A stretch of 64,000 nt of DNA. It comes from Acidovorax temperans (GTDB taxonomy: Bacteria > Pseudomonadota > Gammaproteobacteria > Burkholderiales > Burkholderiaceae_C). The position numbers and the translations under genes are program-made. Each line of letters begins with the position of its first letter. Within the stretch, counting starts at the first letter, position 1. Positions 33,377-41,606 of the stretch are shown one piece after another. The stretch is from contig NZ_VFPV01000004.1 of NCBI RefSeq assembly GCF_006716905.1, positions 372,001 through 436,000 of the forward strand, given 5' to 3'. The notes under the pieces were generated by a model. It was not told where the DNA came from. It was given only the letters and a program-made list of their open reading frames with translations, and did no database searches.

Positions 33377-34099
33377 ATGAGCCCCACCGTTCGCCTGGGC
33401 GTGCTGACGCCCTCTTCCAACACCGCGCTGGAGCCGCTGACCAGCGCCATCGTGGCCAGCCTACCGGGCGTTAGCGCTCATTTCTCGCGCTTCAGGGTCA
33501 CTGAAATCTCGCTCAGGGAGCAGGCACTGAACCAGTTCGATGACAGTCCCATCCTGGCGGCGGCCGAGCTGTTGGCCGACGCGAAGGTGGATGTGATCGG
33601 CTGGAGCGGTACCGCCGCCGGCTGGATGGGCTTTGAGCGCGACCAGCGACTGGTGGAGCGCATCCGCGAACGCACCGGGATCAACGCCACCACCGCCGTG
33701 CTGGCGCTCAATGAGCTCATCGCGCTGCAAGACATCCGCCGCCTGGCCCTGGTGTCGCCTTACACCAGTGACGTGCAACAGCGCATCGTGGCCCATTACG
33801 CCGCCATCGGCGTGGAGGTGGTGGCCGAGCGCCACCTGGGCATTTGCGTGAACCACGATTTCGGTCTGGTGCCTGAAGCCAATATCGACGCCATGCTCGA
33901 CGAAGTGGCGCTCGCCCAGCCTCAGGCCGTAGCCACCTATTGCACCAACTTGCACGCCGCGCGGCTGGCGCCAGGCTTTGAGTCCCGAAGTGGCATCATC
34001 TTGCTAGACACGGTGAGCACCACCGTATGGGGCATGTTGAGAGCGGCCGGCCGCTCACCCGCACAGGTACAGGGCTGGGGGAGGTTGTATGGCTGGTGA
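33377..34099 (+). CDS. Arylmalonate decarboxylase / maleate isomerase-like protein
   Basis: A 240-residue protein of the Asp/Glu racemase superfamily, in the maleate isomerase and arylmalonate decarboxylase branch (N-terminal VRLGVLTPSSNTALEP). These enzymes use one or two cysteines facing a two-lobed pocket. Here Cys189 (TYCTNL) is present, but the first position, in IGWSGTA, is Ser77. This matches the single-cysteine decarboxylase layout better than two-cysteine isomerases. It is the first gene of the divergent plus-strand unit that also encodes a GntR regulator and a hydantoin racemase. Confidence 0.75.
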   Translation: MSPTVRLGVLTPSSNTALEPLTSAIVASLPGVSAHFSRFRVTEISLREQALNQFDDSPILAAAELLADAKVDVIGWSGTAAGWMGFERDQRLVERIRERTGINATTAVLALNELIALQDIRRLALVSPYTSDVQQRIVAHYAAIGVEVVAERHLGICVNHDFGLVPEANIDAMLDEVALAQPQAVATYCTNLHAARLAPGFESRSGIILLDTVSTTVWGMLRAAGRSPAQVQGWGRLYGW

Positions 34100-34199
34100 G
34101 TGCGCCCACCGGCATGGGCTTGTCGACGAAGGGATCAAGGGGTACGTCGATAGAATCGTTGACAGCCCCAATGCGTTGACAATCCACCAGGCGCCTCCC

Positions 34200-34904
34200 A
34201 TGCCCCGTAAAGACCGCTCCGAGCCGATTGGCCTGTTGGCCCGCGAGAACGCCAACGACGAGATCTATGAGCGCATCTGCATCGCCATACTGGAGCACCG
34301 TTTGCACCCCGGCACCAAGCTGGGCGAGGACCGGCTGGCCAAGATCTTCCACGTCAGCCGGGCCCGGGTGCGCGAGGTGCTCAACCGCCTGGCGCATGAG
34401 CAGATGGTCGAGCTGTACCCCCAGCGCGGTGCCTTTGTGGCCAAGCCCACACCCCAGCAGGCGATGGACGTGTTCGAGGCGCGGCGGCTGATCGAGCCGG
34501 CCATCTTGAAGCGCCTGATCTCGCACCTCACCCCCGACAAGGTCGCGCGCCTGCGCCAGCACCAGGAGCTGGAGCTGGACGCGCGCCGCCGCGACGACCG
34601 GCGCGCCGTGGTGCGCCTCTCAGGAGAATTCCATGTGCTGGTGGCCGAACTCGCTGGCAATGGCGCGCTTCTGCGCATCCTGCGCGAGCTGTCATCGCTC
34701 ACGTGTCTCATCATTATTTTGTATGACACTCCCACCGCGATCAGTTGCCGCGCCGACGAGCATTCCGACATCATCGACGCCATCGCCAAACGCGATGCAG
34801 CCCGGGCTGAAAAGCTGATGATGGTCCACCTGAACCATATCGAAAGCAGCCTCACGCTCGACAGCACGGCCGAAGAAGTGGACCTGGAAACGGTCTTCAA
34901 GTGA
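34200..34904 (+). CDS. GntR-family regulator (FadR/FCD type)
   Basis: A 234-residue regulator. The winged helix-turn-helix is NDEIYERICIAILEHRLHPGTKLGEDRLAKIFHVSRARVREVLNRLAHEQMVELYPQRGAFV. The C-terminal all-helical FCD domain has its metal-binding histidines in EFHVLVAELAGN and ADEHSDIIDAI. I chose the ATG at 34200; the frame is open 111 bases further upstream but overlaps the preceding gene. Its stop overlaps the racemase GTG (GTGA). Likely controls both divergent units in response to a ring-opened or carboxylate ligand. Confidence 0.88.
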   Translation: MPRKDRSEPIGLLARENANDEIYERICIAILEHRLHPGTKLGEDRLAKIFHVSRARVREVLNRLAHEQMVELYPQRGAFVAKPTPQQAMDVFEARRLIEPAILKRLISHLTPDKVARLRQHQELELDARRRDDRRAVVRLSGEFHVLVAELAGNGALLRILRELSSLTCLIIILYDTPTAISCRADEHSDIIDAIAKRDAARAEKLMMVHLNHIESSLTLDSTAEEVDLETVFK

Positions 34905-35605
34905 GCACCGCGCCTGACCTGACAGCAGCCGTCCAGAGGCGTGTGCTGCTTGTCAATCCCAACACTTCCACACACATCACCGAGCGCTTGGCCCTGTCGG
35001 CACGTGCCCAGTTACCCGCCGGTGTGGAATTGACGGCCCTCACTGCCAGTGAAGGCCCGTTGGCTGTGCGTTCGCCAGCTGAACTGGCCGCCGCCGCCAC
35101 GCGCGTGTGCGCCATGGCCGCCGCCCACCAGGCCGGCCACGATGCGGTTGTGGTCGGCATTTCACTCGACTGTGGGTTGGTCGCCACCCGCGCCGCCTTT
35201 GCTCCCCGCCCGGTGCTGGGCATGACCGAGGCCGCGTGTCATATGGCCTGCACCGCCGGCCCCCGGTTTGTATTGCTGACACTGGGGGCTGCCATGGCCG
35301 ACAGCTACCGCGATTATGTGACGGACCTCGGCCTGGCCACACACCTGGCCGGCGTCGCCGCGCCAGAAGCGCCAGAAGCCTTCACCGCCGCACCGCATGA
35401 GGTGCTGCCCAGCGTGCTCGATGCGCTGGCGCATGCGTCCGCACCGCTGTGCGAGACTGATGTCGGCTCGGCGGTTCTTTCCGGCGCGGTGTTGTGCGGC
35501 TACGCGCCGGCCTTGTCACAGCGTCTGGGGTTGCCGGTGTTCGACGGTGTGGCCTGCGCTGTGCAATTGGTGCGCGCCCGCTGGTCTTTGAGCACCACCT
35601 GTTAG
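34901..35605 (+). CDS. Hydantoin/Asp-Glu racemase family protein
   Basis: A 234-residue racemase with the N-terminal RVLLVNPNTSTHITE signature of hydantoin racemases and two catalytic cysteines, Cys91 (ISLDCGL) and Cys199 (AVLCGYAP). It would racemise 5-substituted hydantoins so that the enantioselective hydantoinase can use both forms. It starts with GTG overlapping the regulator stop. The second gene of this kind in the window (56910-57647) lacks the second cysteine. Confidence 0.82.
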   Translation: MSTAPDLTAAVQRRVLLVNPNTSTHITERLALSARAQLPAGVELTALTASEGPLAVRSPAELAAAATRVCAMAAAHQAGHDAVVVGISLDCGLVATRAAFAPRPVLGMTEAACHMACTAGPRFVLLTLGAAMADSYRDYVTDLGLATHLAGVAAPEAPEAFTAAPHEVLPSVLDALAHASAPLCETDVGSAVLSGAVLCGYAPALSQRLGLPVFDGVACAVQLVRARWSLSTTC

Positions 35606-35616
35606 AACCACCCCTT

Positions 35617-36745
35617 TCAAGGTGTTGCCCTCCCAGCCTTGATAACCCGGGCGGTTGCCACATGCGAACGAGCGAGGCTGCCGTCCACAAACCCTTTTGG
35701 AACCTGTGGTTTGGGTGCCCGCTTGCTGGTTGTCAGCTGTCTGGGCTTGAGGCGAGCGGCCAGCAGCAACAAGCGCTCCATGAGCTGGCATGGCTGCACG
35801 TCGCCCACTTGTGGCAAATGCTCGGGCGGCAAGGCCAAAGCCATTGCTTCATAACCACTGTTGATCTCCACCGTCAGGTGAAAGGTGGACACATCCAGTT
35901 CGGGATGCGTGGCCTCGTGCGCTTTCTCAATCACCCGCTTGAGCAGGGCCAGCACGTTGTAGGCGAGCACCGGTGTTTGTCAAGATAGTTGTCCACTTTT
36001 TCAAGCCGCTTGCTGCCAGAATTCGTTGTTCTGTTGCTGCGGCCGGTCTGGGTTGAGCCATACCTCTGCGATGAGTGCCCTGTTTCGATGTCGGTGCATT
36101 GGCCCCATGGGCCACGCTCAGCCAGACGGGGATGGCGCGCATGCTCGCGCACGATGAAGCAGGCCTGGCGCTCGCTCAGGCCGCGCAGCAGCGCTTCGGT
36201 ACAAAAGTGCCGGTCTGCAATCCATGCCTGCTGCGCCAGGGCGGACTCGATCAGCGTGGCCGCTGCCACGCGTTCGCTCTGGTGCGCATCCTCACACGCC
36301 ACGATGTCGCGCACCAACGCACTGTCGGGGTCGTAGACCACCAGGGTGTGGCCCGGGCGAGCCGCGCCGCGAAAGCCGCGCAGCACGGCCAGCCTCTTGT
36401 CGCTGGCGGGCAAGTGGTTGCCGTCCAGTACGCGCAGTTGCCAGCCAGGCAAGCTGGCCTGCTCGGGCAGGCAGGCGGCCAAGGGGGCAAGCCGCTGCGC
36501 ACTGCCCTGCACCAGCGCGCGCAGCACTGCGGGCTCGCAGCGATTGACTTTGGCGTACAGCGCCGCCAGTGACACCGGCAGTCGTTCATCGAGCTTGCGC
36601 GCTGCCGCGTGCAGCGAGGGCCGAAGGCCCAGGGATACCAGCGTCATCAGCTCCACCACCGTGGAGAACAACAACTCGCGCGGGTACTGGCGCTGGCGGG
36701 TGCTTGCTGTTCGAACCGCTCTACCACTGCTTGCCAGACCATCTT
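35617..36745 (-). pseudogene. IS4-family transposase remnant, frameshifted and interrupted
   Basis: Pieces of one IS4-type transposase survive: an N-terminal part (MVWQAVVERFEQQ, a frameshift near 36700, then ELLFSTVVELMTLVSLGLRPS and LRVLDGNHLPASDKRL) and a C-terminal part (VLAYNVLALLKRVIEKAHE) down to 35617. Between them, about 35978-36110, lies foreign sequence starting TGTCAAGATAGTTGTCCACT, which looks like the end of a second IS. In another frame it encodes IAEVWLNPDRPQQQNNEFWQ followed by a stop. About 100 residues of the IS4 catalytic region, including the Glu block, are missing, so it is inactive. Confidence 0.72.
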
Positions 36746-36772
36746 GTTTCTGATTCCAGAGAAATCAGAAGA

Positions 36773-37168
36773 TTACGACGGTTTCCCTTTAAACATCTTG
36801 AAAGGGGTGCCTTTGAGACTGCCTCGATCTTGGACTGGTAGCACCTCAATCTCGCGCATGAAGTCCTCACTAGCATGGCACCCCGTTGACATCAGGATTG
36901 ACATGACTTTGGTAAATCCAGCAGCGCTTCGGGCCGCGTACTCAGGGCAAGCTCCATCAAGCTGAGAGTTTGGTTCGGACAACCAATCTTGCACCTTTTT
37001 CCATGATCGAAAGGCTGCGAAGGCTGCGTGATCCAGTGCCATCAATCTCTCATAGTCCGGACTTCCAAATTCGCGGCCTACAGGCGCCGCATCAAGCCAA
37101 GCGACGTCCTCACTGGAATCATGGGGCGTCGAATTCCTCCGATGTTTCTGCGCTGGATTCTTTGACAT
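36773..37168 (-). CDS. Hypothetical protein, weak MbcA/ParS/Xre-like segment
   Basis: A 131-residue protein I do not recognise with certainty. The segment KKVQDWLSEPNSQLDGACPE to about residue 90 resembles the W(L)..PN..L.G..P pattern of the MbcA/ParS/Xre toxin-binding domain, but no RES toxin or helix-turn-helix is evident. The N-terminus is basic (MSKNPAQKHRRNS). It begins a stretch of small, poorly recognisable frames between the IS4 remnant and the recombinase module, and could be module cargo or debris. Confidence 0.4.
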   Translation of the reverse strand: MSKNPAQKHRRNSTPHDSSEDVAWLDAAPVGREFGSPDYERLMALDHAAFAAFRSWKKVQDWLSEPNSQLDGACPEYAARSAAGFTKVMSILMSTGCHASEDFMREIEVLPVQDRGSLKGTPFKMFKGKPS

Positions 37169-37627
37169 ATTGCCATGCTACATGCGGTGACGTTCTTTGT
37201 ACAACGTCAGTAGCTGACCCATGATGGGCGACCATCTGGGGATGGCCCGCTGCAGGTTCAAGGGCTCCGATGGCATGGGCCAAAAACTGGCTGGCCATGT
37301 GCGGCATGGTGCTGGCAGAGACACCATCGGCCACAGCCACTATTACAGTATCCGTACCATCATGAAGACGCTTGGACGTGTGCGCGCGCTGCACTGGCAC
37401 ACAAAACTCCCCGTGTCACAACGCATCTTGCTGGGCTGTACGTATGCGTCCGGCCATCCCACTCCAGAGCGGGCCGCTGGACGCGCACACCTTCAGTCGG
37501 GTGGGATGGGCGAAAACAACTGGCGATCCCAAGGCCGACCTCGACCGACAACTGACGGTCCTGCGTCGTTTTGCTAGATCCATGCGGCCGAGAAAAAAAG
37601 GTGATGGTGAGACAAAAGCCAGGCTGC
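37169..37627. other. Region without a defensible gene, possible PP2C-like remnant
   Basis: About 460 bases with several short overlapping frames. One on the minus strand (37119-37400) contains DTVIVAVADGVSASTMPHMA, which resembles the VADGVS core of PP2C-type phosphatases, but no metal-binding partner motifs follow. I treat this as a possible decayed gene, not as a coding sequence. Confidence 0.3.
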
Positions 37628-37843
37628 TTACTCAGCACGGGCATGGCGCCTGTCCTGCTGAAGCGACTTGGCGATCCGGGGGGCGGTCGACCCTAGAGTT
37701 TGCACGCGCCCTTCGACAAGTCCAGTGATCTGGTTGCCTGCCTTGACGTTCTGTGCCACCGCCTCGCCCACAGCCCGTTTAGCAAACTCTGCTAATTGGG
37801 CCGTGTTCAATCCGAAAAGGGTGAATGCATCTGCACGAGACAT
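37628..37843 (-). CDS. Small hypothetical protein
   Basis: A 71-residue frame, MSRADAFTLFGLNTAQLAEF followed by AKRAVGEAVAQNVKAGNQITG, predicted mostly helical, with protein-like composition and a clean start. I know of no characterised family. It lies between phosphatase-like debris and the recombinase module on the same strand. It may be a real small gene or the end of a decayed one. Confidence 0.35.
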   Translation of the reverse strand: MSRADAFTLFGLNTAQLAEFAKRAVGEAVAQNVKAGNQITGLVEGRVQTLGSTAPRIAKSLQQDRRHARAE

Positions 37844-38110
37844 TCACGAAAGCCTATGCGGTTTGGCCGTAGTGGTCAAGCCAAGGATAAGCCTTTGGGG
37901 CACGAATCGTACCTGGCGAAATTCGTCCACGCCGCGTAGAAAATGAATCTGAGATCGTCCTGCTGCGCCTAAATTCTTGGCTTGAGCAAGACGGATAAAT
38001 ATGGGGTCAGCGTAGTGACATCTACGGATAGAAATCAAGGGAATTCCACCAAATGGCCCCGCCTGCGAGCCCGACGGCAAAGGCACAGATTCGAGGGATC
38101 CTCATGCATG
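37844..38110. other. Intergenic DNA 3' of the recombinase module
   Basis: About 270 bases, AT-richer than the catabolic clusters, with no recognised gene. The 3' boundary of the recombinase module should lie here or in the preceding kilobase. I see no obvious repeat matching the 43634-44256 side. Confidence 0.35.
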
Positions 38111-38887
38111 TCAACAGTCATCGGGCGATTCAATCATCCTAAGAAAAGACAAATTAACGGTTTGGCCTATCCGATTGACATAGCGGCATGCGTCAACCTC
38201 AACGAGTGCTCGTGACTCCATGGATTCCAGGAGAATTTCATACAGAAATGGATGCTCCAGCGGAAGCCAGTGAAGCTGGATCTGCTTGCTCTTGGTCTTC
38301 AGTTGCGATCGATGTTCCTTGGTCGGCTCAATAACAGCTTTCTCGCGACCTACCATGTCTACACGAAAGCGAACGGAGACGGGGTCGGGAAGCATTGTTC
38401 TTCGCGATTGGTAGATTGGATCCACAGAGATAGTCACGCCATCGCTGGTCCGGAAGCTCGTGGTTTCTTCCCGGTCCGTAAGCAGGCGGATCAATGCTGG
38501 CGCAGTGGTGCGTATGGCATCGATGAAGTCATCAGGGCTCAAGCCCGTCGAGGTAGACAATGTTCTCAGGTGCTTCAATGCGTTAGTCGCTTGCATGACG
38601 GTTCCAGCGAGAAGCGGATCCTCGGTGGAGGATGCTGAGTAAGGCGCTTTTCTGTCCTCAAAGAGCCTGCGCTGAAGACTGTCACAGCAGGAAACCACTA
38701 ACCACTGGTCAAGTTTGCCCGGGTCTACCTCCAGAGAGTAGTACAGGCGGTCCTGTTCAGACAGCTGCCCCAAGACCGTGTTCATCGTGTTCTGCACGAG
38801 CATGATCTCCCGCTGCTCCTTGGCGGGATCTCTGGCCTTTTGCACCGAGTTGATGAACACCCGAAATATTTCTTGGTCCTTACTCAT
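38111..38887 (-). CDS. Third (small) protein of a three-gene recombinase module, function unknown
   Basis: A 258-residue protein of no family I can name. Helical N-terminal half (SKDQEIFRVFINSVQKARDP, LLTDREE), beta-rich C-terminal part (SVRFRVDMVGREKAVIEPTKEH, ALVEVDACRYVNRIGQTVNLSFLRMIE). The ATG at 38887 overlaps the stop of the 908-residue recombinase by 8 bases (ATGAGTAA), so it is translated together with it. Gene order, overlap and size parallel the 8118-8999 gene of the truncated module. An accessory role such as assembly or control of the recombinases is inference. Confidence 0.6.
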   Translation of the reverse strand: MSKDQEIFRVFINSVQKARDPAKEQREIMLVQNTMNTVLGQLSEQDRLYYSLEVDPGKLDQWLVVSCCDSLQRRLFEDRKAPYSASSTEDPLLAGTVMQATNALKHLRTLSTSTGLSPDDFIDAIRTTAPALIRLLTDREETTSFRTSDGVTISVDPIYQSRRTMLPDPVSVRFRVDMVGREKAVIEPTKEHRSQLKTKSKQIQLHWLPLEHPFLYEILLESMESRALVEVDACRYVNRIGQTVNLSFLRMIESPDDC

Positions 38888-41606
38888 GCGCATCCATTCC
38901 AATCATGCCGTGCCATACGGCCATGGAAAACATAAGGCCATGAAAAGATCCCATGCGCAATCTGGCGGATGGGCAAGGCTTGGATGTTTTGGTGAAAGGC
39001 TTTCTTGAGATCAGCATGTAGGGAGGTTGTTCGAGTTTCCGTTGGCGAACCCCTTCAATCGTGACGGAGGTCCCGAAGTACTGTCCTAGCTGATCTTGCG
39101 CACTTCTGGCTGAATCACTGCTCACAGTCGTAGCGCGAGAATGAGGATCAGCAACATGCTTCATTGGAACTCGAAGGACAATGCAGCTGCCAGGAACGGA
39201 GCCGTCGCTCAGCCAACGCAAGAGGTCGTCGGTCGATCCATCGGGTCGCAATGCAATGCTTTGCCCATCGCGGCAGTGCATCCATGAGCGCACGGCATTG
39301 CGCTGTGCAAACGTAGGAGCAATGTTTTGAGGTGCCAACTTTTGCCAGGAAGGTTCATCGGTGACCGTCGGCCGAATATCGCAATCCATAAAGATCTGAA
39401 GTAGCCGTGCAAGTTTGATCACCCGCGTGGCATGTTCGAGGATCAGGCGGCGACCACGGACACTTCCCAAGACAAGAAGCTGGTTGGCGATCAATACAGC
39501 ACGATCGATCACTTCCAAGACGGTGGCCAAAGGGACACTGCAGCGAGAAGCCACAGCCTCGACTGGTATGCCAGTGTGAAGGTCGCAGAGGATCTTGCGT
39601 ACATGCATCAGGCCGATTGACGCTATTGGTGGCGGCGGCAACGCCGCCAGCAGAGATGGGGGCGGCGCTTGGCGTACAGCCAGCCCAGTGGATGTCTCGA
39701 AGAGACAAGACCACAAGAATTCCGCTTTGTTCTCACTGCGTTGTTTAGCCTTTCGCAATGCGGCCGCGGAACGTCCGGTCCAGAAGGCTGCGACTTCAGC
39801 GGTAAGTGGCCTCGTCTGCCAATAGCTGTTCAGAGAGCAGCGCAAGGCCATGTCGGGTCGGTGGAAATAGTGCTGCAGGGTTGTCGGAACTTGGGCATGT
39901 CCCACCTCAGCGGCAACTTTTTGCAACCAGGAAACGGGGCTTGGACGAGAAGAAGGCTGATCCAGCTGATGGATGATGTTGCGGTTGACCCATGCGTGCC
40001 GCAGCGTATGGAAGGAAACTGATTTGTCGCCGCAGACTTGCTTAAGAGCGCGGTTGACCAGTCGGCTGCAGGCGGCAAACATGTAGGTGCGATGGCTGCT
40101 GTGGGGATCTCCAAACAGCAGAGCAGACTTGCCATGTCTGCCCTCTTCTTCACTCTTCCTGCGCTTGATCCAGCTGGCTACGCACGCCACCCACGCCGGC
40201 TCGCCGAAGCTGCGCATCCATCGCTTCGCGCTGTAGCTTTTACCTTGATGCTGCCCTCGCCGAGGGTGGTATCGGAGTTCGATGCCTTCTTCAGTGATGA
40301 CGAAGTCCTCCAGGCGTAGGGCTTGTGCCTCGCCGATGCGCAGGGGAAAAATAGCGGCAAGAGCCAGCAGCGCTTGCACACTGGCGCAGATGCGTGCATC
40401 GCTGCTGGCAGTGAGGGCAAGTTCCAGGGCCCCGTGGATTTCTTGGGACCAGACCGTGTTGGCGTGCACTACCGTGGTGTTTCCGTCACCCGAAAAAAGT
40501 ACCTGCACCATCGGCGGGGCGCCAAATGTCTGGATGCAAAACTGATGGAAGGAGGCAAGGGCCGGGCGTTGTGGGTCGCTGTTAACGGCATGCTTCAGTG
40601 CATCGAAGAAGGCGATCCACTGTTCATCGTCCATGTGAATTGCAGAGCACGGGCATTGAGTGTAGTTTTCGGAGATGAGCCCCGCGGTAGCGCTGACGTA
40701 GCGAGAGATTGTTGCGACGGAAGGATTCTTCAGGCGCACGCTGCCAACGCTGAGCAGGTGGTGCACCCACAGCAGGACCAGCGCATCGCCTTCTGTGCCT
40801 TGGCGTGCAATCAAGTCGGCGGTCATGGCCAACCTGCTGTACAGGCTTGTTCGCCAACGCTGATCAGAAAGCCGGATGTCTGTTGCCTGGTTGGGTAGAG
40901 TAAACAGGTCTTGAATCTCCTTCAGGCACCGAGCGCGGCGGTTGATGGGCGCCTCCATCTCAAGGAGTATTTCCAATGCTCCGTCGTGGGAGGGACTGAG
41001 AGCATCATCATCTGCAGCATCCCGCGTTTCCCAGTGCACGTCCTTTTGTCGTAGGTTCCATCGCGTAAGCACATCGCGGGGCAGTGCCGTGATGGGAATA
41101 CTGCCCGTGAGCATCCCCAGACAAAAATTGGGGATGTGCTGATGTAGCCAGGCCAGCGCGTCGTGGAAGATGAGATGCCAGAGGTCCTTGCCCATCTGGG
41201 ATTGGGCCATTGGGTAGTTCTTCAGCAATACTTGATGGAAGGAGTCCAGGTCCTTCTTGGGCGACGTTTCACTGGGGACTCGGAACAATGCGATGCGCGT
41301 GCGTGGATCGAGCGCCCGGCTATGCAGACGGTCCTGTTCATCTGACCATTGGACGTAGTGGCCGTCACAGGTGGAGTGCGATGACACCAAGGCATGAAGG
41401 AAGTTCGATAGCTCTGCGGATGAGCCCATGCCTTCGTAGAGGATGGCGCACAAGATCAGGGCATGCGAAGGCGCGAGTTGAGTCACCAGCCGGTCGGCCG
41501 ATCGAATAAAGCTGTCGAAGCGAGCGACCCCGCCGGGAGCGCTGAAGGCCGGAATCAGGACTGGATTTCGTTTGGTTGTTGTCCAGGGTTGTGACAGAGA
41601 TGTCAT
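38880..41606 (-). CDS. Large tyrosine recombinase (908 residues) of a three-gene module
   Basis: A tyrosine site-specific recombinase with all catalytic boxes readable: Arg423 in FPLRIGEAQALRLEDF, a Lys-bearing hairpin around residues 450-462 (RGQHQGKSYSAKRW), His533 and Arg536 in SFHTLRHAWVNRN, His570 in EVGHAQVPTT and the nucleophile candidate Tyr580 in LQHYFH. Unusually, about 410 residues precede the catalytic domain and 330 follow it; the latter include a helix-turn-helix-like LHTGIPVEAVASRCSVPLATVLEVI. Its start overlaps the upstream gene by ATGA and its stop overlaps the downstream gene. Typical phage integrases are 350-450 residues, so this belongs to a multi-gene transposon-type system. 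Confidence 0.8.
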   Translation of the reverse strand: MTSLSQPWTTTKRNPVLIPAFSAPGGVARFDSFIRSADRLVTQLAPSHALILCAILYEGMGSSAELSNFLHALVSSHSTCDGHYVQWSDEQDRLHSRALDPRTRIALFRVPSETSPKKDLDSFHQVLLKNYPMAQSQMGKDLWHLIFHDALAWLHQHIPNFCLGMLTGSIPITALPRDVLTRWNLRQKDVHWETRDAADDDALSPSHDGALEILLEMEAPINRRARCLKEIQDLFTLPNQATDIRLSDQRWRTSLYSRLAMTADLIARQGTEGDALVLLWVHHLLSVGSVRLKNPSVATISRYVSATAGLISENYTQCPCSAIHMDDEQWIAFFDALKHAVNSDPQRPALASFHQFCIQTFGAPPMVQVLFSGDGNTTVVHANTVWSQEIHGALELALTASSDARICASVQALLALAAIFPLRIGEAQALRLEDFVITEEGIELRYHPRRGQHQGKSYSAKRWMRSFGEPAWVACVASWIKRRKSEEEGRHGKSALLFGDPHSSHRTYMFAACSRLVNRALKQVCGDKSVSFHTLRHAWVNRNIIHQLDQPSSRPSPVSWLQKVAAEVGHAQVPTTLQHYFHRPDMALRCSLNSYWQTRPLTAEVAAFWTGRSAAALRKAKQRSENKAEFLWSCLFETSTGLAVRQAPPPSLLAALPPPPIASIGLMHVRKILCDLHTGIPVEAVASRCSVPLATVLEVIDRAVLIANQLLVLGSVRGRRLILEHATRVIKLARLLQIFMDCDIRPTVTDEPSWQKLAPQNIAPTFAQRNAVRSWMHCRDGQSIALRPDGSTDDLLRWLSDGSVPGSCIVLRVPMKHVADPHSRATTVSSDSARSAQDQLGQYFGTSVTIEGVRQRKLEQPPYMLISRKPFTKTSKPCPSARLRMGSFHGLMFSMAVWHGMIGMDAHE

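Noticed and set aside
37119-37400. PP2C phosphatase gene
   Set aside because: Only the VADGVS-like segment is present; other metal-binding motifs and normal length are missing.
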